Shown here: positions 1 through 7,133 of the stretch, one piece after another
Layout of the letters: each line of letters opens with the position of its first letter
Position numbering within the stretch: the stretch's first letter is position 1
DNA from: SAR202 cluster bacterium
GTDB taxonomy: Bacteria; Chloroflexota; Dehalococcoidia; Lucifugimonadales; JASMAO01
DNA: 15,028 bases
Direction of reading: 5' to 3'
Assembly (NCBI GenBank): GCA_030754315.1
Contig: JASMAO010000144.1
Span: 1 to 15,028, forward strand
Translations under genes and position numbers: made by a program
Notes under the pieces: generated by a model
Told to the model about the DNA's origin: nothing
The model's input: only the letters and a program-made list of their open reading frames with translations
Database searches by the model: none

Positions 1-60
1 AAATTCCTCAATCTGATCCAACAACCGTTCAATTCTTTGTCTAATACGTTCAGTAGCCAC
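1..60 (-). CDS. 5' end of a minus-strand gene leaving the window (partial)
   Basis: Reading the minus strand from a GTG at 58-60, the frame is open to the window edge and begins MATERIRQRIERLLDQIEEF, a charged amphipathic helix. An AAGGGG ribosome-binding site lies about 8 nt upstream of the GTG (around 69-74), which supports this start. Only 20 residues are visible, so no family can be assigned from the sequence. Similar N-termini occur, from memory, on Chloroflexota proteins with TPR or cyclase domains, but that is weak. The gene lies downstream of the MFS gene at 469-1944 on the same strand, separated by about 400 bp, so it probably has its own promoter. Confidence 0.5.
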   Translation of the reverse strand, partial: MATERIRQRIERLLDQIEEF

Positions 61-468
61 CTGTATGACCCCTTAAAATAAGAATGGAAGTTCCATGCAA
101 GATATCAGCAACTTATCTACCTTGCAGTAGACCGATATCACAGGATCAACTCCAGATCGACAATATGTTTAATGCATATCCTACGGCTTAGCCGATTTTG
201 CGCAATGTTAAGAGAAGCCTGAACAGATCTCAAGAAAATTGCGAAGTTCTGTCGAATGATATTTAGGATCGAGCGAACTTTGTAATTTGGATTCGTAGTT
301 ATGATGAATTCGGACTGGATGAACAATAGTTGTTTTGAAGTCTGTGAAGAGGCCTGACTAGAGGTCAAGTTAATATGATCTGAATGGACTGGGGCAGTGG
401 GCCCCCTGGCGCCACACAGACTGAGAATTGCGTTGGCGGCGTGAATAGAAAATGAGGGAGTTTTCAAC
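61..468. other. Gene-poor spacer, possible repeat copy inside
   Basis: This spacer separates the partial gene at 1-60 from the stop codon of the MFS gene. An open frame on the minus strand (467 to 138, 109 codons, TTG start) has no recognisable domain, has a basic, mixed composition and begins just after the MFS stop. I treat it as unproven. The segment 377-440 resembles the dispersed repeat described elsewhere: it shares GATCTG at one end and CACACAGA...GTTGGCGGC at the other, in the same order. No convincing promoter or terminator was identified. Confidence 0.4.
377..440. repeat. Possible diverged fourth copy of the dispersed repeat
   Basis: The stretch begins GATCTG, has a G-rich centre with GGGCCC, then CACACAGACTGA and ends GTTGGCGGC. 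The same blocks occur in the same order in the clear copy at 14351-14416 (GATCTG, GGGCCC, CACACAGATTGA, GTTGGCGGC). The sequence between the blocks is poorly conserved and needs gaps, so chance cannot be excluded. No hairpin module is attached here. Confidence 0.3.
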
Positions 469-1944
469 TTATGTTTCGGCGATGCCCAGGGAAGCTGGCT
501 TCCCGGTGTGCTTGAGCCACGTTGACACTGCGGCCAATGCGATGAACGCTCCCAGGGTCAAGAAGGCGATGCGAAGCCCCTGGCTGAACGCCGCCCCGAC
601 TCCCTCGCCGCCGCCGGTGACCGCGTCGAGGCTTGGCTCGAATCCTAACGCTCCCATTCTCATGGTCACGATGGTTATGGCCAGCCCAATTCCTGTGACG
701 TTGGCAGTGTTGCGGACCATGTTGGTGAAGGCCGTGGCGACGCCGATTCTGCTGAGGTCCACGGTCCCCAGAATCGAACTCTGATTAGGAGGGTTGAAGG
801 TGCCCATGCCGGCGCCCTGAAAAATCAGCCCGAGTAATATCACGTAGAGTCGCGAGGACTCTGAGATTGTCCCGAGAATCAACATCCCTGCGAGTAACAG
901 GGCCAGACCGACATACTCGAAACGCTTTGGGCCATGCCTGTCCGAAAGTCGACCCGAGATGGGACCTATAATTGCGAACATCACCATTGTGGGTGCTATC
1001 AGTAGTCCCGTTTGACCCGGGCTTAGGCCTGCCACTCCCTGGAGGTAGAAAGGCATCAGGGAGAATACGGCGGTGCCCGCCAGGAATATGAAGAAACTGG
1101 CGGCGGAGCCTAGGGAAAATAACCTGTTCTTGAACAGGTCAAGTTCCAACATTGGCGCTGACGTTCGGGTTTCCCAGTATAGGAAGGTGACGAACAGCGC
1201 CAATGCCGCCACGAAAGCGGAAAGCACGATAGGCGACGTCCATCCGAGCTGGTAGGCATTGGTCATCACCAGCAGGAATACCGCGACGGACGCAGAGGAT
1301 AGGAATGCACCCAGCCAATCGAATCCTTTAGACGTTGACGTGTTGTTAGATGCAGCAGGGCGGTCGTGGTTAAGTACCAGGATAGCGGTGATGAGCGAGA
1401 TACTGCCGAGCGGAGCGCCCATGAGGAACACGGACCGCCATCCCAAAAAGTCCACAACCACTCCGCTGACGACAGGCCCCCCGACGGCTCCGATGCCGAC
1501 CATAGTCATGAACATGCCGACGACCTTGCCACGCTCGATGGAAGGGAAATTTGAAATGGCGATAGCCATGCCAGTGGCCTGGATCATCGCGGCTCCCGCA
1601 CCCTGAAATATGCGAGACGCAATGACCCCGCTGAGGGACGGGGAAAACCCGGATAGTAGCGCCCCCATGATGAATATGATGAACCCCAGAACATACACCC
1701 GCTTTCGCCCTATGAGGTCCGAGAGGCGGCCCATAGGCATCAGTAAGGAGCCGGTGACCAGGATGAATCCTAGCGCCACCCACTGCACCGCCGGAATAGT
1801 CGCGCCGAAGTGGATGGCAAGCTCGGGCAGGGCTAGGCTGACACCGGTCTGATCCAGGACAGAAACGAACGTCCCTACCGCAACGGTAGCCATGACAAGG
1901 GTCCGATGGCGGGAGGGTGTTGTAGTCGGCGCCTCGGTGGTCAA
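469..1944 (-). CDS. MFS multidrug exporter, DHA2 (EmrB/QacA-like, 14-TM) family
   Basis: This 491-residue inner-membrane transporter probably exports drugs or small toxic compounds using the proton gradient. The N-terminal helix carries a motif D-like VLDQTGVSLALP. The loop after helix 2 has motif A, GRLSDLIGRKR, near residues 73-83. A glycine-rich motif C, GIGAVGGPVVSG, typical of antiporters, lies near residue 150. Many further hydrophobic segments follow and the length fits the 14-helix DHA2 group. The start is uncertain: the first possible codon is TTG at 1944 and no Shine-Dalgarno sequence is obvious, while an ATG about 17 codons later would remove only a hydrophilic tail. A hairpin-bearing repeat (1985-2070) lies just upstream and could end transcription coming from the pentapeptide gene. 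The substrate cannot be told from sequence. Confidence 0.9.
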   Translation of the reverse strand: MTTEAPTTTPSRHRTLVMATVAVGTFVSVLDQTGVSLALPELAIHFGATIPAVQWVALGFILVTGSLLMPMGRLSDLIGRKRVYVLGFIIFIMGALLSGFSPSLSGVIASRIFQGAGAAMIQATGMAIAISNFPSIERGKVVGMFMTMVGIGAVGGPVVSGVVVDFLGWRSVFLMGAPLGSISLITAILVLNHDRPAASNNTSTSKGFDWLGAFLSSASVAVFLLVMTNAYQLGWTSPIVLSAFVAALALFVTFLYWETRTSAPMLELDLFKNRLFSLGSAASFFIFLAGTAVFSLMPFYLQGVAGLSPGQTGLLIAPTMVMFAIIGPISGRLSDRHGPKRFEYVGLALLLAGMLILGTISESSRLYVILLGLIFQGAGMGTFNPPNQSSILGTVDLSRIGVATAFTNMVRNTANVTGIGLAITIVTMRMGALGFEPSLDAVTGGGEGVGAAFSQGLRIAFLTLGAFIALAAVSTWLKHTGKPASLGIAET

Positions 1945-1984
1945 TATGGGGTTATTCTACCACGCCCAGAGCGCTACGAGCCGA

Positions 1985-2070
1985 GATGAAGAAGACCCCT
2001 CATCTAGAAGATGAGGGGCCCTTTAGATCTGGTGGAGACGGGGGAGGGCCCGTCCACACTTCGCACACAG
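1985..2070. repeat. Dispersed repeat, copy 1 (86 bp)
   Basis: This is nearly identical to 14311-14395. From the hairpin loop onwards 63 bp align with only two differences, and the outer part of the hairpin carries changes on both arms. It consists of a perfect hairpin (1996-2018) followed by a second inverted repeat, GTGGAGACGGG...CCCGTCCAC (about 2032-2056), and the block CACTTCGCACACAG. Homology to copy 2 stops abruptly after CACACAG. Read on the minus strand the core encodes LCAKCGRALPRLHQI then a stop, which may be chance or may be a gene-end relic. Confidence 0.75.
1996..2018 (-). terminator. Strong hairpin, candidate intrinsic terminator (minus strand)
   Basis: Two perfect 10-bp arms, CCCCTCATCT and AGATGAGGGG, flank an AGA loop. 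On the minus strand the hairpin is followed by TCTTCTTCATC, a pyrimidine-rich but imperfect U-tract. It lies downstream of the pentapeptide-repeat gene on that strand, where a terminator would be expected. The matching hairpin at 14320-14345 keeps pairing despite different bases (GGCTCC/GGAGCC), which supports a selected structure. Confidence 0.5.
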
Positions 2071-2242
2071 GAAAGCGAAGCAGAATTCCTTACGGCCTAT
2101 TCGCTGTTCCAATGCGGTACTGATAGGGAATTACACGTGCCATTAGTAACTCGATTCTAAGTTATCTGCTAGCCAGAGATTGGGACAAGAGATCATCTTG
2201 TGGGCTACAACCCTTCTCCTTAGTAGTCTAGTTCTAATCGTT

Positions 2243-2797
2243 TCAAAATATAGTATTTGTCAGGTCAGTCTCGGTTAAATCAGCTCCATCAAGATTGGTG
2301 TGACTGAGATTTGCACCGCTCAGATTCGCTCCTCTGAGATAGGCATCTTCGAGATTGGCAAAGGAGAGGTCTGTGCCATCTAGTTCGGCTCCGGCCAAAT
2401 CCACTCCAACAAGATTAGCCTCACTGATGTTTGCGTCTGTTAATCTAGCTGCTGAAAGATAAGCTTCCGATAGGTCAGCGTGGCAGAGATCAGATTCACT
2501 CAGGTTCGTCCATCTCAGATTGGCACCCCACAAAAGGGCACCTCTTAGATAGGTTTTGCTCAAGTTCACTTTGAATAGGTTTGCCATTGTTAAGTTCGCG
2601 TTCCACAGAGAGGCCCCGTGCAGATTGGCTCTGATCAAATTACAATGGCTGAGATCTGCGAAATTCAGCTTTGAATTTATAAGGTGGGCATTGTTAAGTT
2701 TGGCTCCTCGCAAGTTGATTCCAGTAAGATCAGCACCTTCCATACTTTCGTTTGCCTCAGCCTGAGTAATAATCTCTTCTCTAGTGTACTCGGCCAT
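2243..2797 (-). CDS. Pentapeptide-repeat protein
   Basis: This 184-residue protein is almost entirely tandem pentapeptides of the A(D/N)LXX pattern, from about residue 22 (GADLTGINLRGAKL...) to the C-terminus (GADLTETDLTNTIF). The family folds into a right-handed quadrilateral beta-helix. The DNA shows the matching 15-bp periodicity, with AGATTNGCNCC-like units on the plus strand. The start is well supported: GGTGGAGGAG lies just upstream of the ATG at 2797. There is no signal peptide or membrane helix, so it is probably cytoplasmic. Some relatives (Qnr, MfpA) mimic DNA and bind gyrase, but most are of unknown function, and nothing here shows the Qnr pattern specifically. It sits between two MFS permeases on the same strand, without tight spacing. 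Confidence 0.9.
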   Translation of the reverse strand: MAEYTREEIITQAEANESMEGADLTGINLRGAKLNNAHLINSKLNFADLSHCNLIRANLHGASLWNANLTMANLFKVNLSKTYLRGALLWGANLRWTNLSESDLCHADLSEAYLSAARLTDANISEANLVGVDLAGAELDGTDLSFANLEDAYLRGANLSGANLSHTNLDGADLTETDLTNTIF

Positions 2798-3010
2798 TGG
2801 AATTCTCCTCCACCTGGCTACTCAATCTCACAGGATATAGTAGCATTACATCCCTTCAGAGAGGGTGAATTTGGCGTCAGGCGAACCCCGGAAATTTCTC
2901 CTGACCAGAATCAGCTATGTCCTGTCCAAACCAATTTATTGAAAAGTGCTTGGGATAATCAAATTCGACGAATCTCCAATGGATTGAGAAGAAATTTTGC
3001 TCGAGGGAAT

Positions 3011-4315
3011 TTACCCATGATCTCCAGGGGATCGAAGTGGGTGGTTAGGCTCACTCGCTAGGTATATGAGTACGGCAGCCGCTAGGCTAGCAAAGACAAG
3101 AAGATACAAGGCCATATCGTATTGTTTCTGAATATCGGCTAACAATCCAACGAGCAAGGGTCCAGCGATGGAAAAAGGAGATGAAATACCTTGGGAGCAT
3201 CCACTAATAGAACCGTACCGAGTTCTCCCGAAATACTCTCCGATTATTGCGTTGCTGATCGGGGTCCGAATACCCCAACACATCCCGTAGATGATTCCAT
3301 ATAGGATCGAGTAAACCACTCCATCTGCTGAGGCGAGGAAACATATCGCGATTCCCGTACCCAAAACCGCGAGGCTTAACAATATTCGCTTGGATACACG
3401 ATCACCTAGAAATGCTCCGACAAGACGACCTCCAATGTTGAACATATTCATCACCATTATTACTGAGGCAACAGACACCTTATCAAGGCCGATACCTTGC
3501 TCCATCTGAAAGAATTGATGAACCGATACAGCTGACATTGCAAACATTCCTAGGCCACTCCCGAAACTGAGGAACCAAAAGGTAGGAGTGTGCAACGCCT
3601 CCCAGACTGTGTAATCGCTTGCCTCCTTCAATCGTTGGCGGAAATCTTGTCCAAAGTGTGGCGTCTTCTCAGCCATACCAGTAACTTCGTCCGATCTCGG
3701 TTCGTGTATACGAGGGGGGCTACGCATCAACAGTGCCGCCGGTACACCTATGATTAATACGAGGAGGCCGGATATTATGGCGGCCATGCGCCAACTAAGG
3801 GTCTCCTGGGCTAATAAAATCAATGGAACAGCGATCATGCCACTCACTCCAAGTCCAGTAGTGGCCAACCCGATGCCTAATGTGCGTTTAAGTCTGAACC
3901 AGTTGTTTATCGCCGTGGATACCACCAGAAGTGAACTAAGACTGGCTCCAATTGACATGATTACAAACACTGATATGAAAGACCAGATGGAATGGACGAA
4001 CCCGAACAATACTAATCCCACCCCAAACAAGATCACGCCAGACGAGATCATGATTCTAGGCCCCAACCTGTCTGCCAAATAGCCGGTGGCCGGTCCCAGA
4101 AGAGTGCTTTCGATCTGCCCAAGCGAGCGGGGTGCAGAGAGAAGTGTTTTGCTCCAGCCAAACTCCCTTTCCAGCAATGGTAAATAGGTCGACAGACCCT
4201 GGTGATTGATTCCAGTTATCATCTGGGCTACAAAGCCCCCGCCGACTACAAACCAGCCGTAATAAGGCTTTCTCTTTTTTAGCACCCTTGGAGGACTCTG
4301 GGCCCCGGCCCCCAC
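3011..4315 (-). CDS. MFS permease, monocarboxylate/OFA-like, 12-TM
   Basis: This 434-residue inner-membrane transporter has about 12 hydrophobic segments split by a hydrophilic central loop near residues 200-235. The N-terminus KPYYGWFVVGGGFVAQM is typical of the MFS branch that includes oxalate/formate antiporters and monocarboxylate carriers. GYLADRLGPR near residues 78-87 is a motif A variant, and GDRVSKR is its counterpart in the second half. The substrate is probably a small organic acid, but that is inferred only from the family. The start is a GTG at 4315 without a clear Shine-Dalgarno sequence. An internal GTG about 11 codons later, just before LKKRKPYYGW, is equally plausible. It faces the radical SAM gene across a 596-bp divergent gap. 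Confidence 0.88.
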   Translation of the reverse strand: MGAGAQSPPRVLKKRKPYYGWFVVGGGFVAQMITGINHQGLSTYLPLLEREFGWSKTLLSAPRSLGQIESTLLGPATGYLADRLGPRIMISSGVILFGVGLVLFGFVHSIWSFISVFVIMSIGASLSSLLVVSTAINNWFRLKRTLGIGLATTGLGVSGMIAVPLILLAQETLSWRMAAIISGLLVLIIGVPAALLMRSPPRIHEPRSDEVTGMAEKTPHFGQDFRQRLKEASDYTVWEALHTPTFWFLSFGSGLGMFAMSAVSVHQFFQMEQGIGLDKVSVASVIMVMNMFNIGGRLVGAFLGDRVSKRILLSLAVLGTGIAICFLASADGVVYSILYGIIYGMCWGIRTPISNAIIGEYFGRTRYGSISGCSQGISSPFSIAGPLLVGLLADIQKQYDMALYLLVFASLAAAVLIYLASEPNHPLRSPGDHG

Positions 4316-4911
4316 TCGAAATGAAGATGAAACAAAGGGCCAACAACGGGTGTTTTTGATCCGTAATTCGAAGGTATTTTCGTCCTTGGAGGACCAACCA
4401 ATTCTTCAGAGACCTTTAGTGCGCACAATAGCTTCCGAAAATATAGACCTCCTTTCCAGTATGTCCGGACTGAGGGAAATCGGTATAGTGAAACGATAAA
4501 TTTGTTGCTGCATAGCCCCTTTGCGAATTCACTGAGTTTTGTCACATAGGTAATAATGGGACCTAATCTCGGTAATAGTTTTCAAATAGGATGAGGTTTC
4601 TATGTGACTCCACCGAGTACCCGGCAACGCCTCTTTCAATCTAAGTACGTGACGTGAGGGAATTTTTCGTCTTCATTAGGCGCATTTTTGCACCGATAAG
4701 ATTAGAGAAGGATGTTTTTCATCTAGAGAATCTCAATATATGGCTAGGCAATTAAGGAGAGATTTTGAATTGTTGCAACGACCCTTCGATTTACACAGGA
4801 GTCTCACATTCCTTGCCTAATACGGGGGATCCCCTTTGGTATGCTCTTCCAATATCCACTGAATGATGTCTAGCTTAGCAACCTCTACTACGAAAATCGC
4901 CTGAGGGGAAA
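4316..4911. other. Divergent intergenic region, no gene recognised
   Basis: This gap separates the start of the MFS gene (-) from the start of the radical SAM gene (+) and should hold both promoters. Open frames on the minus strand (to about 4545) overlap the MFS start in other frames and have no recognisable domain. I could not point to a convincing -35/-10 pair. A good ribosome-binding site, GAGGGG at 4903-4908, precedes the ATG at 4912. Confidence 0.5.
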
Positions 4912-6255
4912 ATGAAACACTATACCAGTATCCTGCTCAAGCCTACTTCTAGCAGATGCAATTTAGATTGCACTTATTGCTTTTATCTGAGAAAGCAGGA
5001 GATATATCCTTGGGAAGAACATCCCTCTCTGTCGCTGGACACCTTCGAAGTTCTTTTGAACCAATACATTCCTCTTTCTTCCCCTCATTTAACGTTTCTC
5101 TGGCAAGGGGGAGAACCCACAATGATGGGATTGCCGTTTTTCGAAGCGGCTGTGAAGCTTGAAAAGCATGTCGCAAAGAGCGTGAACGGTAAAGCGAACA
5201 CGCTAATAAATAATGCGATCCAGACCAATGCAACTCTTCTCACCGACGAATGGGCACAGTTCTTCAAAAGGGAACGATTCCTTGTAGGGGTAAGCATAGA
5301 TGGCCCACCCGAATGGCATGATCTATACAGAGTTGATCCACTCAATAGACCTACACATTCTAAAGTTATGAACGGAGTAGAACACTTAAGGCGTCATAAT
5401 GTACCGTTCAACGTCCTTGTTGTGGTAAATCAATCCAATGTAGAAAAACCAGGAGAGTTGCTACGCTGGTTTATCGACCATGGCTTCACAGATCTGCAAT
5501 TCATACCATGTGCAGAGTTACAACCGGACAGTAGCTCCGCCGGAGACGGTGTCGTCTCCGCAGAATCCATAACTCCTGATCAATACGGCCAATTCTTGAA
5601 TATCTTGATGGATGACTGGCTGGAAATCGGCTGGGAAAAAGTGAGAATTCGATGGTTCGACAACTTAATCCAGATGCTCTGGGGGTTTCCCTCAGAGATG
5701 TGCCAGTTAGCTCCTGAATGCGGCTATATCGTTTTGGAGCATAACGGTGATTGCTATCCGTGTGATTTCTCGGTAGACGACGATTGGTTTCTCGGAAATA
5801 TAAATGAAATGACGCTGGAGAACATTGTTAAAGGTGAAAAATATACTCGCTTTACCGGCCTGAAAAGCAAGCTTCATTCAGACTGCAAACAATGCCCCTG
5901 GAAAACACTTTGTTATGGTGAGTGTCCCAGCTATCGAACAATTAACACTGGGAGGCCAGACAACTCGTTACCATACTTTTGCCCTTCCTATAAGAATTTC
6001 TTTGGAGAGAAATACAAGCTGCTTGAAGATGCCGCCATAGAGGCAGCGGAATACAAGGGATTGGTGATACCTCGAGATCCCAAAACGGCGGAAGAGAGAA
6101 CGCGGACGAAGCCCCGTTCAATCATGGAGATCCGTGCAATTGCCAAGAAAGAAAATGTGGGTAGGAACGGACTCTGCCCGTGCGGTAGCGGACGCAAATT
6201 CAAGCGTTGTTGTGCAACGTACAAGGTTTCTGCATATCGGGATCGTCCCGCCTAG
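4912..6255 (+). CDS. Anaerobic sulfatase-maturase-like radical SAM/SPASM protein with SEC-C tail
   Basis: Enzymes of this group oxidise an active-site Cys or Ser of a sulfatase to formylglycine, using S-adenosylmethionine and iron-sulfur clusters. The radical SAM motif is CNLDCTYC (C16, C20, C23), the SAM-binding GGEP is at 66-69, and SIDGPPEWHD follows near residue 130. The C-terminal part has the SPASM cysteines, including GDCYPCDF, the run CKQCPWKTLCYGEC and YFCPSYK, for auxiliary 4Fe-4S clusters. The last ~30 residues carry a SEC-C zinc motif, CPCGSGRKFKRCC (C422, C424, C433, C434), as in SecA tails. The length (447) equals a maturase (~370-400) plus this tail. The start is fixed by GAGGGG just upstream. 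No sulfatase gene is in the window, so another peptide substrate is possible. Confidence 0.9.
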   Translation: MKHYTSILLKPTSSRCNLDCTYCFYLRKQEIYPWEEHPSLSLDTFEVLLNQYIPLSSPHLTFLWQGGEPTMMGLPFFEAAVKLEKHVAKSVNGKANTLINNAIQTNATLLTDEWAQFFKRERFLVGVSIDGPPEWHDLYRVDPLNRPTHSKVMNGVEHLRRHNVPFNVLVVVNQSNVEKPGELLRWFIDHGFTDLQFIPCAELQPDSSSAGDGVVSAESITPDQYGQFLNILMDDWLEIGWEKVRIRWFDNLIQMLWGFPSEMCQLAPECGYIVLEHNGDCYPCDFSVDDDWFLGNINEMTLENIVKGEKYTRFTGLKSKLHSDCKQCPWKTLCYGECPSYRTINTGRPDNSLPYFCPSYKNFFGEKYKLLEDAAIEAAEYKGLVIPRDPKTAEERTRTKPRSIMEIRAIAKKENVGRNGLCPCGSGRKFKRCCATYKVSAYRDRPA

Positions 6256-6317
6256 CCAGGGGTGGTCAAGAACACGCGTAGCCAGCGACGCCACTAGCCC
6301 GTTGCGCGGAAACAAGT

Positions 6318-6870
6318 ATGACGAAGCTAAGTGAACTACTTCGCAGCGGTACCTTCGTCACAACTGCGTAAGTAAGGCCGCCGAGGGGAGTCAATCTAAA
6401 CCCACTGTTCGAGAAGGTTATGGACCTCGAAGGCGTGTTAGATGGATTTGTGGTTACCGATACCCCACCTGCTCAAGCGTTCATGTCGCCGATAGCGGTA
6501 GCCCATATGTTGATCGATCGTAGGTATGAAACCATTTTGACCTTTTCCTGCAGCAATCGAAATCACACAGCTCTCCAGGGAGATTTGCTTGCAGCATATG
6601 CCCTGGGTGTCAGGAATATCGTGTGTGTAACCGGAGATCATCTAGAAACAGGACACCATTCCAGTAGGCTTCAAAATCTCGACTTCGATTCCATCTCTCT
6701 TCTAGAGGACATCTCCTTACTTAGCTCCGGTAAAGATTTGACCGGTGAGCATCTCACTGAAAACCCTCAGTTCTTGCCCGGCGCGGTATTCAACCCTCTC
6801 CTACTTTAGGAAGAAGAAATTTATGCCAATGACACGACTCTATCATAACGGGGTCGCGACACACTCATAA
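6318..6870 (+). pseudogene. Broken methylenetetrahydrofolate reductase (metF-like)
   Basis: The frame from ATG 6318 matches the intact MetF-like protein at 10884-11780 (NPLFEK, MSPIAVAHML, NIVCVTGDH, DFDSISLLEDI), but it is damaged in three ways. A TAA at 6369-6371 falls where the intact copy has its conserved Glu (FVTTA*VRPPRG against FMVTTELIPPKG). The segment between GAV and FNPLL lacks about 31 codons present in the intact copy, where the 5-base word GCAGT occurs at both equivalent borders. After FNPLL the frame stops at 6807-6809, and the neighbouring frame continues with a possible family relic, KKKFMPMTRLYHNG, until 6868-6870. The gene follows the radical SAM gene by about 60 bp with only a weak ribosome-binding site. 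An internal start after the stop would lack the catalytic N-terminus, so a functional product is unlikely. Confidence 0.85.
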
Positions 6871-7133
6871 AAAACGTTCCCTAGGGCCGTAAATTCTGGC
6901 ATTCTCATGGCGTCAGCAATCGATTATTGGTGTTCATTTCTAATTTTGGCATCGGACCACTTAACGGCATTTCACCTATTATTGACTTTATCCTTATGAA
7001 ATGCTCATTTGCTCAATCAATTTTTCATAAGCTTTTCTCGAAGAAAAGAACACTATTTCGCAAGCCAGTTGCAGGTGTCGAGGAAATCACCTTGAAGCGT
7101 ATTCATATGGGTCATATCTAGCAACAATCTATC

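Larger units (their letters stand above)
1945..2242. other. Intergenic region with hairpin-bearing repeat copy 1
   Basis: This gap lies between the MFS gene and the pentapeptide-repeat gene, both on the minus strand. Its only clear content is repeat copy 1 at 1985-2070. The rest (2071-2242) is moderately AT-rich with stops in all frames, and I see no gene or clear promoter. The minus-strand MFS promoter should lie somewhere here. Confidence 0.5.

Noticed and set aside
452..1852. Several plus-strand open frames over the first MFS gene
   Set aside because: They are shadows of the minus-strand transporter in other frames, with no membrane pattern or ribosome-binding sites of their own.
2028..2070. 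3' end of a tmRNA gene (TGGTGGAGACGGGGGAG resembles a reversed tmRNA tail with CCA)
   Set aside because: The T-loop sequence (TTCGA/TTCAA type) is missing between the supposed T-stem halves, the upstream body would fall inside the pentapeptide gene, and no tag-peptide frame was found near any copy.
2243..2797. CRISPR-like or satellite tandem repeat (15-bp period)
   Set aside because: The period follows codons of a pentapeptide-repeat protein in one open frame. There are no spacers.
6369..6371. Recoding (Sec/Pyl-type readthrough) at the in-frame stop of the metF-like gene
   Set aside because: The stop is TAA, not TGA or TAG. The same gene also has a deletion and frameshift, so decay explains it better.
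6927..7121. 64-codon plus-strand frame between dead metF and the NnrS-like gene
   Set aside because: It starts at TTG without a ribosome-binding site, is AT-rich with no known domain, and is probably chance in a gap.
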